Translations under genes and position numbers: made by a program
Assembly (NCBI GenBank): GCA_964654695.1
Contig: CAZZKJ010000007.1
Location: forward strand, 28,307 to 92,306
Source of the DNA: CAZZKJ01 sp964654695
GTDB taxonomy: Bacteria; Krumholzibacteriota; Krumholzibacteriia; WVZY01
Direction of reading: 5' to 3'
Length of the DNA stretch: 64,000 nt
The notes under the pieces: generated by a model
The model's input: the letters and a program-made list of their open reading frames with translations, nothing else
What the model was told of the DNA's origin: nothing
Databases searched by the model: none
Shown here: piece by piece, positions 44,954 through 52,770 of the stretch
Position numbering within the stretch: position 1 is the first letter of the stretch
Layout of the letters: each line of letters starts with the position of its first letter

Positions 44954-46000
44954 ATGAACAAAGGCAAGAAAATAAGACTTACACAGTATGCCTCGTGCGC
45001 CGGTTGAGCGTCCAAGTACAGCGCAAAGGGTTTGCGCCGCATACTCGATAAGATATCGGCGGGCGACGATCCCAATCTGATCGTGGGACACAACCTGGCC
45101 GACGACGCCGGAGTGTATTCTATCGGTGAAGACCGCGCTCTCGTGCAGACTGTGGATTTCTTTCCGCCCATTGTCGACGATCCGTTCGATTTTGGCAGGA
45201 TAGCGGCCGCGAACGCTCTGAGCGATATATATGCGATGGGCGCGGTTCCGCTGACGGCGCTCAACATTGCAGCCTTTCCCGAAGGCGATCTGCCCGAAGA
45301 AGTGCTCTACGACATCCTCCGCGGCGGAAATGAAATCGCACGCGAAGCCGGGGCCGCCGTCATAGGCGGCCATACCGTAAAGGACCAAGAGCTCAAATAC
45401 GGCCTGGCCGTAACCGGGCTTATTGATCCATCCCTGCTGGTTAAAAACGACGGGGCTCATGCGGGCGGCGATATCATTCTGACCAAACCCCTCGGGTCGG
45501 GTATTCTTGCGACCGCGCTCAGGGAGGACAAACTGGACGGGAAGGATTACGATGCGATGGTGGATGTAATGATCCGCCTCAATGCGCGCGCATCATCCAT
45601 AATGGTGGAATTCAATGCGGAAGCATGCACCGATGTTACCGGCTACGGACTCCTCGGCCATGCTTTGGAAATGGCGGAAGCGAGCGGCGTGTGTATAGAG
45701 ATATTCTCCGGCGAGGTTCCGGTTATGCGCGGAGCGATCGATCATGCCGCCGCCGGAATGCTGACTGGAGGCGGAAATACGAACAGGGAATTCCTGGAAG
45801 GTAAAATGGAAATATCCGGGCAAATCGATGAGAACCTGCTTCATGTCCTGTTCGATCCTCAGACTTCCGGAGGCCTTCTGATAGCGGCCCTTCCGGGCGA
45901 GGGCGCTAAAATAATCGACCTACTTAAGACTTATGACCCTCAAGCCGCAGTAATAGGCCGCGCCGTGCCGTACCGGCGGGAGCGGATAGCAATCAAATAA
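44954..46000 (+). CDS. selD: Selenophosphate synthetase with selenocysteine in the active site
   Basis: A 348-residue SelD read through an in-frame TGA at 45005-45007, codon 18, in the catalytic position of LTQYASCAG-U-ASK (family CGxK or U/C-xx-K). The start ATG 44954 has AAAGGAG upstream. Downstream the family motifs are intact: HNLADDAGVY, the FPPIVDDPFDFGRIAAANALSDIYAMG block, GGHTVKD, CTDVTGYGLLGH and QTSGG. A strict stop reading would leave only a truncated protein from GTG/TTG starts near 45032 without the active site. The enzyme makes selenophosphate for Sec-tRNA and modified tRNA. A hairpin lies 13 bases after the UGA. Confidence 0.92.
45005..45037 (+). promoter_or_regulatory. SelD selenocysteine codon and SECIS hairpin
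   Basis: TGA 45005-45007 is followed at 45021-45037 by a hairpin with a perfect 7-bp stem, GCGCAAA and TTTGCGC, around a GGG loop. This position and the G-containing loop fit a bacterial SECIS element recognised by SelB. Confidence 0.8.
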
Positions 46001-46016
46001 CAGTCTGCTGAAAAAA

Positions 46017-47378
46017 TCAAAAAAGAGACTCCATTTTACCGGGGACCGATAAAGCGGGCTTTTCGACCAGGATGGTTCTGCCGTCCGTTTCCAATACCGG
46101 AGCTTCGAAGAATCTGCTCAATGCGGCGTCTCTCTGCTGCCTGAAGAACTGGATGTCCTTTTTAGACACCGGCCTCTTCGAGGGCAGTTTAATCGTGCGC
46201 GGGTTCACAAAATGGCCGCTGACCTTGATGCGGTAATCAAGGTGCGGGCCGGTAGCAAGTCCGGTTGAGCCGACGTAGCCTATGGTCTGTCCCTGCCTTA
46301 CCTTGCGTCCTTCCTTGATGCCTTTCGCGAAACGCGACAGGTGCAGATAATAGGTGGTATAAATCCGGTTATGGCGGATTTTAATATAATTGCCGTTCGC
46401 CCTGTTTCTGTGCGAGGCGACGATAGTTCCATCTCCGGTTGCGTGCACGGGCGTGCCGTAGGGCGCGGCGTAATCGACACCGAGATGCGGCCGGTACGAA
46501 TGGGTTACGGGGTGGAGGCGTTTCGTCCTGAAACTCGATGTGATCCGCGTGAACTTGAGCGGAGCCCTTAGCAAGGTTTTTTGAAGGGAGTTGCCGTTGA
46601 GATCATAAAATCCCGCAGATTTGCCGCTTCCCTTGAACCAAAAAGCATAGTACGGCCGGCCGCGCGTGATGATGCGGGTGGCGAGCACCCGCCCCAACTC
46701 GGCGACTCCGTCTTCATACTTCTTTTTCTCATATAAGATCGTATAGCTGTCGCCGTTTCGAATATCCTTGAAGAAGTCGATTACCCATCCGAAAATCACC
46801 GCCAAAGATCCTGCGAGCTCCGGGTCGGCGTTTTCCGCCTGCAAAGATGCAAACAGGGAATAATTGATCGTCCCGCTGGTCACTTTGTATATGATCTCGT
46901 AAGGCAGCGTGTCCATCTCCGCTGTAAACGAATTTTCACACCGTCTTATTTTGAGAATATTCTCCCTGCTTATGAAATACTCCAGGCTGTCGATGCCGCC
47001 GCTTCCAGCGGAGTATATATTGAACTTCTGGCCGGGTCTGACTTTGCGAAAGTTGTAAACTTTTTTGGATGAATGGACGATTTTATCGATGATGTTGGGA
47101 GAAACCCCCGCCTTTTGCATTTCAACAAAGAAGGAGCTGCGCTTTCTTATCGATCCGGAGGTAACGTCTACCGGGTCCGCAGGAGTGAACGGTTTTTTGC
47201 CAATCGATTGTGCAGCCGCCGAGCCTCCCCGCCCGTAAATGCCCTCTGCCGATATCGAGCCTTTCTGCATGCCCGGGGTTTCGGTTGGAAGGTGTGCGGA
47301 ATCGTCGATCAATGATTTTCTTCCGGCCAGGACCAGGGCGGCCGTGACAACAATGGACAGCAGCAGAGTTCTTTTCAT
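46017..47378 (-). CDS. M23-family peptidoglycan endopeptidase
   Basis: 453 residues with an N-terminal hydrophobic export signal (MKRTLLLSIVVTAALVLAG), a middle linking region including LysM/OapA-like strands (VRPGQKFNIYS), and a C-terminal LytM/M23 domain. The first zinc motif is intact (HLGVDYAAPYGTPVHA, HxxxD). The second motif reads GPHLDYRI where the family often has GPHLHY; a metal-ligand position is therefore Asp, which occurs in many M23 proteins. It likely cuts peptidoglycan cross-bridges in the periplasm. Convergent with selD, 16 bases apart. Confidence 0.82.
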   Translation of the reverse strand: MKRTLLLSIVVTAALVLAGRKSLIDDSAHLPTETPGMQKGSISAEGIYGRGGSAAAQSIGKKPFTPADPVDVTSGSIRKRSSFFVEMQKAGVSPNIIDKIVHSSKKVYNFRKVRPGQKFNIYSAGSGGIDSLEYFISRENILKIRRCENSFTAEMDTLPYEIIYKVTSGTINYSLFASLQAENADPELAGSLAVIFGWVIDFFKDIRNGDSYTILYEKKKYEDGVAELGRVLATRIITRGRPYYAFWFKGSGKSAGFYDLNGNSLQKTLLRAPLKFTRITSSFRTKRLHPVTHSYRPHLGVDYAAPYGTPVHATGDGTIVASHRNRANGNYIKIRHNRIYTTYYLHLSRFAKGIKEGRKVRQGQTIGYVGSTGLATGPHLDYRIKVSGHFVNPRTIKLPSKRPVSKKDIQFFRQQRDAALSRFFEAPVLETDGRTILVEKPALSVPGKMESLF

Positions 47379-47490
47379 GCGTTCAGCCTCTCACCGTGAT
47401 TGGGACATGCAGGTTCGCTAAATGAACCCAGGTATATTCATGCACCGGAGAGATGATTGCAAGGAATTTTTCAGAAGGATTTCCGACATA

Positions 47491-49812
47491 CTATTTGATA
47501 TAGACAAGCTTCCGCGCGAACGACTGCGAACCGTCTATAATCAATCGAGCGAAATATATACCGCTACCGATGTGCTCGTCTCTGTCGTTTCGACCGTTCC
47601 ACACGGCCCGGTATAGTCCGGGTTGAGCGGTTTTGTCGGCCAGCACTCTTACCAGGCGCCCGGCGACGTCATAGACGGCGAGCGAAACCTTTACCGGGGG
47701 GCCGCCTGCGGGACCGCCCACGTGATACGGGATAGTAGTGCTCGGGTTGAAGGGATTGGGATAATTGCCGCCGAGCCAGCTTGCGAACGCGGGGCTTTCG
47801 TCGGAACCCGACAGCTGATCTACGGTCTTTGACACCGAAACGCTCCATCTTCCGATCTGACCATCCGAATCATGCCCCCGGGCGATGTAAGTAAACGTTC
47901 CCACCGATTGCGGCGTTACCAGAAGCGATGTATCCGGAGCGGCGGAGGCCATGACGGTTCTGGTATCATATGCGGGCACCTGGTCGATCATATCGACGTA
48001 TATTCCTTCATTGGATACGTAGCCGTCGGTTATATAATGCACGCGAAGGGTGATATCGCTGCCGGTATATGCGCCTAGCGGGAATACTGCGTGTGTCCAT
48101 CCGCCGCTCGATCCGGTCATGCCGTTGCCGTGGTTCACGCCGTAGGGATTCGAGTTCGTCGTAACGTTTCCGGAAACCGTTTCCCATGTGAGACCATCGT
48201 TGGTGCTGGCCTCAATGTATGCATAATCATAATCCGATTCGATGTCGTACCAGATCTCGCATGTGAACGTATCGTTCGCCGCGGTCACCGGGAACGGCGT
48301 GGCCGTCATGAGTGTGTTCGAAAGGCCGTCGCCCGAACCGGAGTAATAGCTACCCGTGCCTTCGAAAGCGCGCGAACCTATGCTGAAGCCGCTGCTTGTC
48401 CATTCCGGCGCGAGCACGTCGGCGTGATCGGCGATGGAATGAAAATTCATGTACTCCACTAGGTCGTAGCTTATCGCTTGATTGGGATCGGACGGCATTC
48501 CTGCCGTCCAGCTGACTATGTAGCCCGTGAAAGGCGAATCCACCACCGGGTACATGACCGGGGCTCCGGGGCCGAGAATTCTCGCGGGATTGTCCGCAAG
48601 TTCGAGGAATTTCATATTCATCGGCAGCAGAAAATCGAAAGTCGGCTGGATGAGGGTGTCGGGCGGAGCAAATCCGCCTTCCGCATCCGAATTCACCTCC
48701 GGCGTAAAACCGAAGAAGGAATTCTTGGTCGTGCTGTCGCCGTACTCCCAGTCATCCGTATCTCCGTTGGTAGTGTATATTGCGCCCATCGCAGAATTGC
48801 CGGCGTTATAGCCATTTGAATAGGCGAGCGTATCGCCGAGCGCGAGGAAGAGCTCGTGATCGGACGTGTAGCTGTAATTGTATCCCCACGGATAGAGAAG
48901 CATTTCGCCGTAGCTGTGATACGACAGCGCCATGACGAATGACCGGCCCTGGGCGAAGCTGCTGACTGCCTGGGTTTCAGGCTCGGAAAAGGCCGATGTT
49001 CCCCGGTAGACTTCGGAACTCGTGGACGGAGAGGACCCGAAGTCGTCGTATCCCCACAAGTAGCCGTAATTGCGGTTCAGATCCACGCCGAATGTGTTGT
49101 CGCCGTTATCTCTCCTGTTTTTCCTCCACCACGTCCACCACGCGCCTGTGTGATTGAGCTCCACGTACACGTGCCCGTCCGGGTTCACCGAAGGCACGAT
49201 GAAGATCTCGCGGTTGTCCACCAGGTTTTTGACCGACGGATCTCCGGCGTAGTTACCGAGCAGGTATTCTGCTAATTTGAGAGGAATCTCAACGGTCATG
49301 ATCTCACGCGCATGGTGATTGCCCATTATAAGGACTTCCGGCTCGTCTTCATCGAGGGCGACGTTATCGGAGATTTTGAGGGAGTATATCGATCGGCCTT
49401 CGATACTCGTTCCGATGACGCTGACTTTGGCGAGGGCCGGGTACGATGACTCGAGATTCAACATTGCGGTTTCCATTTCCGCGTATGTATGGTAGAGACC
49501 GAGATCAGCTCCGAGAGCCGGAGACGCCAGGGACATGCCGGAATCGGCTATAATCGACACGTCGTACCCCAATGAAAAGAGAAATGCGATATCCTTCGCG
49601 TCCGCGGCCACATCTATATAACCCTTGGGTGAAAAGCTGAGCACTTCGATGTGTCTGGATGCGAGCTTATTGAGCTGTGCCGGGCCCTTGAAAGGGATGC
49701 GTGCCAGCGATGACGACGCCCCCGCTCCGAAAGAACAATAAGCGAATCCGGCGGTGATGATGACTGCGGCGGCGATTACTTTTTTGAAAAACCCTTGGGG
49801 TGACGGCTTCAT
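47491..49812 (-). CDS. Secreted M14 zinc carboxypeptidase with T9SS-like C-terminal sorting domain
   Basis: 773 residues. The signal peptide ends about residue 30. The M14 catalytic domain has His167-x2-Glu170 in GNHHARE, DLNRNYGY, the third zinc ligand in SYHSYGEM and the catalytic Glu in GFTPEVNSD. The middle is Ig/CUB-like. The last about 85 residues carry NYPNPFNPST..VYDVAGRLVR..PGLY..W.GR...GSGIYFARL..KLVYIK, the FlgD-like/type IX sorting domain. It probably digests proteins outside the cell and is a likely cargo of a type IX-like secretion system (inference). The start ATG has AGGAGG upstream. Confidence 0.88.
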   Translation of the reverse strand: MKPSPQGFFKKVIAAAVIITAGFAYCSFGAGASSSLARIPFKGPAQLNKLASRHIEVLSFSPKGYIDVAADAKDIAFLFSLGYDVSIIADSGMSLASPALGADLGLYHTYAEMETAMLNLESSYPALAKVSVIGTSIEGRSIYSLKISDNVALDEDEPEVLIMGNHHAREIMTVEIPLKLAEYLLGNYAGDPSVKNLVDNREIFIVPSVNPDGHVYVELNHTGAWWTWWRKNRRDNGDNTFGVDLNRNYGYLWGYDDFGSSPSTSSEVYRGTSAFSEPETQAVSSFAQGRSFVMALSYHSYGEMLLYPWGYNYSYTSDHELFLALGDTLAYSNGYNAGNSAMGAIYTTNGDTDDWEYGDSTTKNSFFGFTPEVNSDAEGGFAPPDTLIQPTFDFLLPMNMKFLELADNPARILGPGAPVMYPVVDSPFTGYIVSWTAGMPSDPNQAISYDLVEYMNFHSIADHADVLAPEWTSSGFSIGSRAFEGTGSYYSGSGDGLSNTLMTATPFPVTAANDTFTCEIWYDIESDYDYAYIEASTNDGLTWETVSGNVTTNSNPYGVNHGNGMTGSSGGWTHAVFPLGAYTGSDITLRVHYITDGYVSNEGIYVDMIDQVPAYDTRTVMASAAPDTSLLVTPQSVGTFTYIARGHDSDGQIGRWSVSVSKTVDQLSGSDESPAFASWLGGNYPNPFNPSTTIPYHVGGPAGGPPVKVSLAVYDVAGRLVRVLADKTAQPGLYRAVWNGRNDRDEHIGSGIYFARLIIDGSQSFARKLVYIK

Positions 49813-49857
49813 TTGTTACGGCCTCCTGTCGATTGGGTGATCGAGTGATATCCGTAT

Positions 49858-49886
49858 ATTCTAGCACATATGAGATGAAACTTCAA
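49858..49886 (-). promoter_or_regulatory. Promoter of the M14 carboxypeptidase gene
   Basis: On the minus strand, TTGAAG (49881-49886), a 17-base spacer and TAGAAT (49858-49863) read toward the carboxypeptidase start 46 bases away. Confidence 0.6.
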
Positions 49887-49958
49887 GTTAAGTATTTTCA
49901 AGGAGTTGGGGAGAAAGGACAAAACCGCAGCCATGTCCCTCCCCGTACCTGACGAAGC

Positions 49959-49988
49959 TTGACAACATTATTACACCAGGCATAAAAT
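49959..49988 (+). promoter_or_regulatory. Promoter of the Tes-like radical SAM gene
   Basis: A perfect TTGACA at 49959-49964, an 18-base spacer and TAAAAT at 49983-49988. Transcription would start near 49995, about 50 bases before ATG 50045 with its GAGGTGA site. Confidence 0.7.
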
Positions 49989-50044
49989 CCCGGATATGAC
50001 GACCGGGAGATAACCCATTAATTTGTTTCAAAGCGAGGTGAACC

Positions 50045-51667
50045 ATGAAAGAGGTTCATGCCGGTATATCTTCTGCGCCCAAAAAACTCGCGGATGCGGT
50101 AAGAAACTTCATCAAATTCCCCAAGCCCCGTTTTATCGATATCCCCTCACAAAATACGCCGAAAGGGCTGCCCAAAACAGTGCCGTCCATATGCCCCGAA
50201 TGCCGCAGGCCGGTGGATGCAACTCTTTTCAACGTGGAAGGACGCGTGTTCATAAAGAAGCGCTGTAAAGAGCACGGGGAATTCAAGGATCTAGTCTATG
50301 GAGACACCGCGATGTATCTCAAGATGGAAAGATGGAGCTTCGCCGATATGGAGGGGATAGATAATCCGCAGATACGAAACGCTCTGAGGTGCCCGGACGA
50401 CTGCGGCTTGTGCGATATGCATAAAAGCACGGCGTGCATGACGGTAATTGATCTCACGAACCGGTGCAATCTCATGTGCCCCTATTGTTTCGCGAATGCA
50501 AACAGCGCCGGATTTGATTACAGCGTAACCCAAGAACAGATAACAAACATGCTTAATACCATAAGAGGAGTGAGACCGCAGCGGTGCAAGACGATACAAT
50601 TCTCAGGCGGCGAACCGACCATCCATCCGGATTTTCTGTGGGCTCTGGCCGAGGCCAAAAGGATCGGATTTCCTTATATTATTGCAGCTACCAACGGCAT
50701 TACCATCGCCCGGAACATCGATTTTGCGCTGAAGGCAAAAGAGGCGGGGCTGGATGCGATATACCTGCAGTTCGACGGCGTCAGCGAAGATGTTTACAAG
50801 GAAACGAGAGCGGCAAATCTCCGCGATTTGAAGATACGGTGCCTGCAGAACTGCCGCCGCGCTGGTATCCGCGCGGTCCTGGTCCCGACACTCGCAAAAG
50901 GTGTCAATGAAGACCAGTTGGGGGGCATAATTAACACGGCCCTGGATTATCTCGACGTGGTAAACGGCGTCAGCTTTCAACCGGTGTCGTTTACAGGCAG
51001 GATCTCGTACGAGCAGAGGCTGAAATCCAGATTCACCCTGTCCGACATGGCCCGTGCGGTAAAAGACCAGACCGCCATCGCCGATCCTATGCGAGACTGG
51101 TATCCGTTGTCGTTCGTGTCTCCGCTTTCAAGATTGATGGAAGCGCTGAGCGGGAAAAACGTAATGACTATAAGCTGCCATTCCGACTGCGGAATCGGAT
51201 GTTTCCTGATCGTAAATTCCAAGGGCGAGGCCTACCCGATCACGCAGTTCATGGACCTCGAAGGAGCGATGACAGAGCTAAATCATCTTGCGGGAAAACT
51301 GCGCAGTTTCCTGCAAAAACCTCTGTTCTTCGCTCATGCGATGCGCATAATGCGCAAATACTATCATCAAGAGAACGCTCCCGGCGGTTTCACGTTCGGC
51401 GATTTCCTGGGGGCGCTGGGTCCGACTCTTATAAGAGGCAGGAGTCATATCGGAAAGAAAAGGGAATGGCGGTTCCTCATCCTGATGGGCATGCATTTCC
51501 AGGATGTCTACAATTATAATATCGACCGCTTGAAGAGATGCGTTATACATTACGCTGCTCCGAACGGCAGGATCTATCCGTTCTGCGCGTATAATTCCGG
51601 TCCGCTCTACCGCGAAAAGATTGAGCGGGAGTTCCGCCTGGAGGATACCCGAGCCGGCCGCTCCTGA
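50045..51667 (+). CDS. Radical SAM protein of the tetraether lipid synthase (Tes) type
   Basis: A 540-residue protein. Residues about 45-80 form a rubredoxin-like zinc module (CPECRRPV..KKRCKEHGEF). A second cysteine set CPDDCGLC precedes the radical SAM motif CNLMCPYC (CxxxCxxC) and FSGGEPTIHPD. GVSFQPVSFTGR and the C-terminal CVIHYAAPNGRIYPFCAYNSGPLYR complete the pattern I know from archaeal MJ0619-type Tes proteins, which join lipid tails into tetraethers. Bacterial homologues are proposed to make membrane-spanning lipids such as branched GDGTs (established for a few groups). Whether this enzyme acts on lipids is unproven. It is a single-gene unit with its own promoter and terminator. Confidence 0.8.
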   Translation: MKEVHAGISSAPKKLADAVRNFIKFPKPRFIDIPSQNTPKGLPKTVPSICPECRRPVDATLFNVEGRVFIKKRCKEHGEFKDLVYGDTAMYLKMERWSFADMEGIDNPQIRNALRCPDDCGLCDMHKSTACMTVIDLTNRCNLMCPYCFANANSAGFDYSVTQEQITNMLNTIRGVRPQRCKTIQFSGGEPTIHPDFLWALAEAKRIGFPYIIAATNGITIARNIDFALKAKEAGLDAIYLQFDGVSEDVYKETRAANLRDLKIRCLQNCRRAGIRAVLVPTLAKGVNEDQLGGIINTALDYLDVVNGVSFQPVSFTGRISYEQRLKSRFTLSDMARAVKDQTAIADPMRDWYPLSFVSPLSRLMEALSGKNVMTISCHSDCGIGCFLIVNSKGEAYPITQFMDLEGAMTELNHLAGKLRSFLQKPLFFAHAMRIMRKYYHQENAPGGFTFGDFLGALGPTLIRGRSHIGKKREWRFLILMGMHFQDVYNYNIDRLKRCVIHYAAPNGRIYPFCAYNSGPLYREKIEREFRLEDTRAGRS

Positions 51668-51702
51668 CGAGAATGTTTTCCGGGATGATCTAATACTGCG
51701 GG

Positions 51703-51735
51703 AAAAGCTCTGCCAAAAAGCAGAGCTTTTTGTTT
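51703..51735 (+). terminator. Rho-independent terminator after the Tes-like gene
   Basis: The stem arms AAAAGCTCTGC (51703-51713) and GCAGAGCTTTT (51720-51730) around a CAAAAA loop are followed by a TTTGTTTG tail. It shows that the downstream gene cannot start at the in-frame codon at 51730, which lies inside it. Confidence 0.92.
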
Positions 51736-51831
51736 GTTCTGATCAAGCACGTGGAGTACGATCGGATGGGCAATCCGGTTTTACATTCATTATTATGCAG
51801 CTTTGTATATGCCGGCGCCGAACGGGTTATT

Positions 51832-52731
51832 ATGCAAAATAAATTAAAAAAACAATTGGAGTTTTTGAAAAAACGCGCGCGGCGGTTTATGCGAAACGGC
51901 GAAGAGGCATTAAAAAGGAACGATATCTATAACAGTGGTTCGCAAAACGGGCCTGCATACGAGGCGGCCGGTATAGAGGATCTTCTCCGGGACGAGCCTG
52001 GGCCGGTAGCATTGGAAGAAGCGGTTGCCGGCAGGGAGGATATGACACCGAGCGGCGGTTATTACCTGATCGAAGCCGATGTGGAAACGCTCGATTCGTC
52101 CGCTTCGATCCAGGCTGCGGATTTGACCAGGAATATCCGTGCCGGATGCATGGACGATGTGTTCGGCCGCAGCCCGCGCTCTTTTAGCGGCATCGCCCCG
52201 GAGAGAGTAGGTTTTTTAGATATAGAGACCACGGGATTGTCGCCTTCGACATATGTGTTTCTCGGCGGAGTCATGTTTATTAAAAACTCGCGTCTTTGCC
52301 TGGAGCAGTTCTTCGGACGCGACTACCCGGAAGAATCCGCGATGCTCCATAAACTCGCCGGCGCTCTCAACAGGTTCGACGCGGTTGTAACGTATAACGG
52401 CATTTCTTTCGATCTTCCTTTTATACGTACGCGCATGGCCGTACACAAGCTCGACTTTGATGAAGGATTCGCAACGCTGGACCTGCTGGGACCGTCAAGG
52501 AGGACTTTTTCACGAGCGCTGCCGAACTGCAAATTGGAAACGGTAAGAAAGCACTTGACCGGATTCGACCGCGTGGGCGATGTGCCCGGGAGACTGGTGC
52601 CGGCGGTATACCATGATTTCGTAAACACTTCCAACGCCTCGCTTATAAAGGGTGTCATATACCACAATCAAATGGATTTGTTCGCGATGGTCGTGGTGCT
52701 CAATGCCCTTGCGGAAAACCGCGGTCTTTAG
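51832..52731 (+). CDS. mrfB: RNase H-like 3'-5' exonuclease, MrfB (YprB) family
   Basis: 299 residues from ATG 51832. The frame is open to 51730 but that region lies in the terminator. The exonuclease domain has DIETTGLS (first DE), YNGISFDLPF (second D) and HNQMDLFAM (third D with His), the DEDDh catalytic set. It is the partner of the helicase gene 39 bases downstream. In Bacillus subtilis MrfA and MrfB together repair mitomycin-type DNA adducts outside the UvrABC pathway (family knowledge). The N-terminal 75 residues are basic and poorly conserved. Confidence 0.85.
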   Translation: MQNKLKKQLEFLKKRARRFMRNGEEALKRNDIYNSGSQNGPAYEAAGIEDLLRDEPGPVALEEAVAGREDMTPSGGYYLIEADVETLDSSASIQAADLTRNIRAGCMDDVFGRSPRSFSGIAPERVGFLDIETTGLSPSTYVFLGGVMFIKNSRLCLEQFFGRDYPEESAMLHKLAGALNRFDAVVTYNGISFDLPFIRTRMAVHKLDFDEGFATLDLLGPSRRTFSRALPNCKLETVRKHLTGFDRVGDVPGRLVPAVYHDFVNTSNASLIKGVIYHNQMDLFAMVVVLNALAENRGL

Positions 52732-52770
52732 ACTTTCTTATACATCCCCCGCGTGATAGAATCGATAACC

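Noticed and set aside
51730..51831. Extension of mrfB to the in-frame ATG at 51730
   Set aside because: This stretch lies partly inside the upstream terminator and is not conserved in character; ATG 51832 is preferred.
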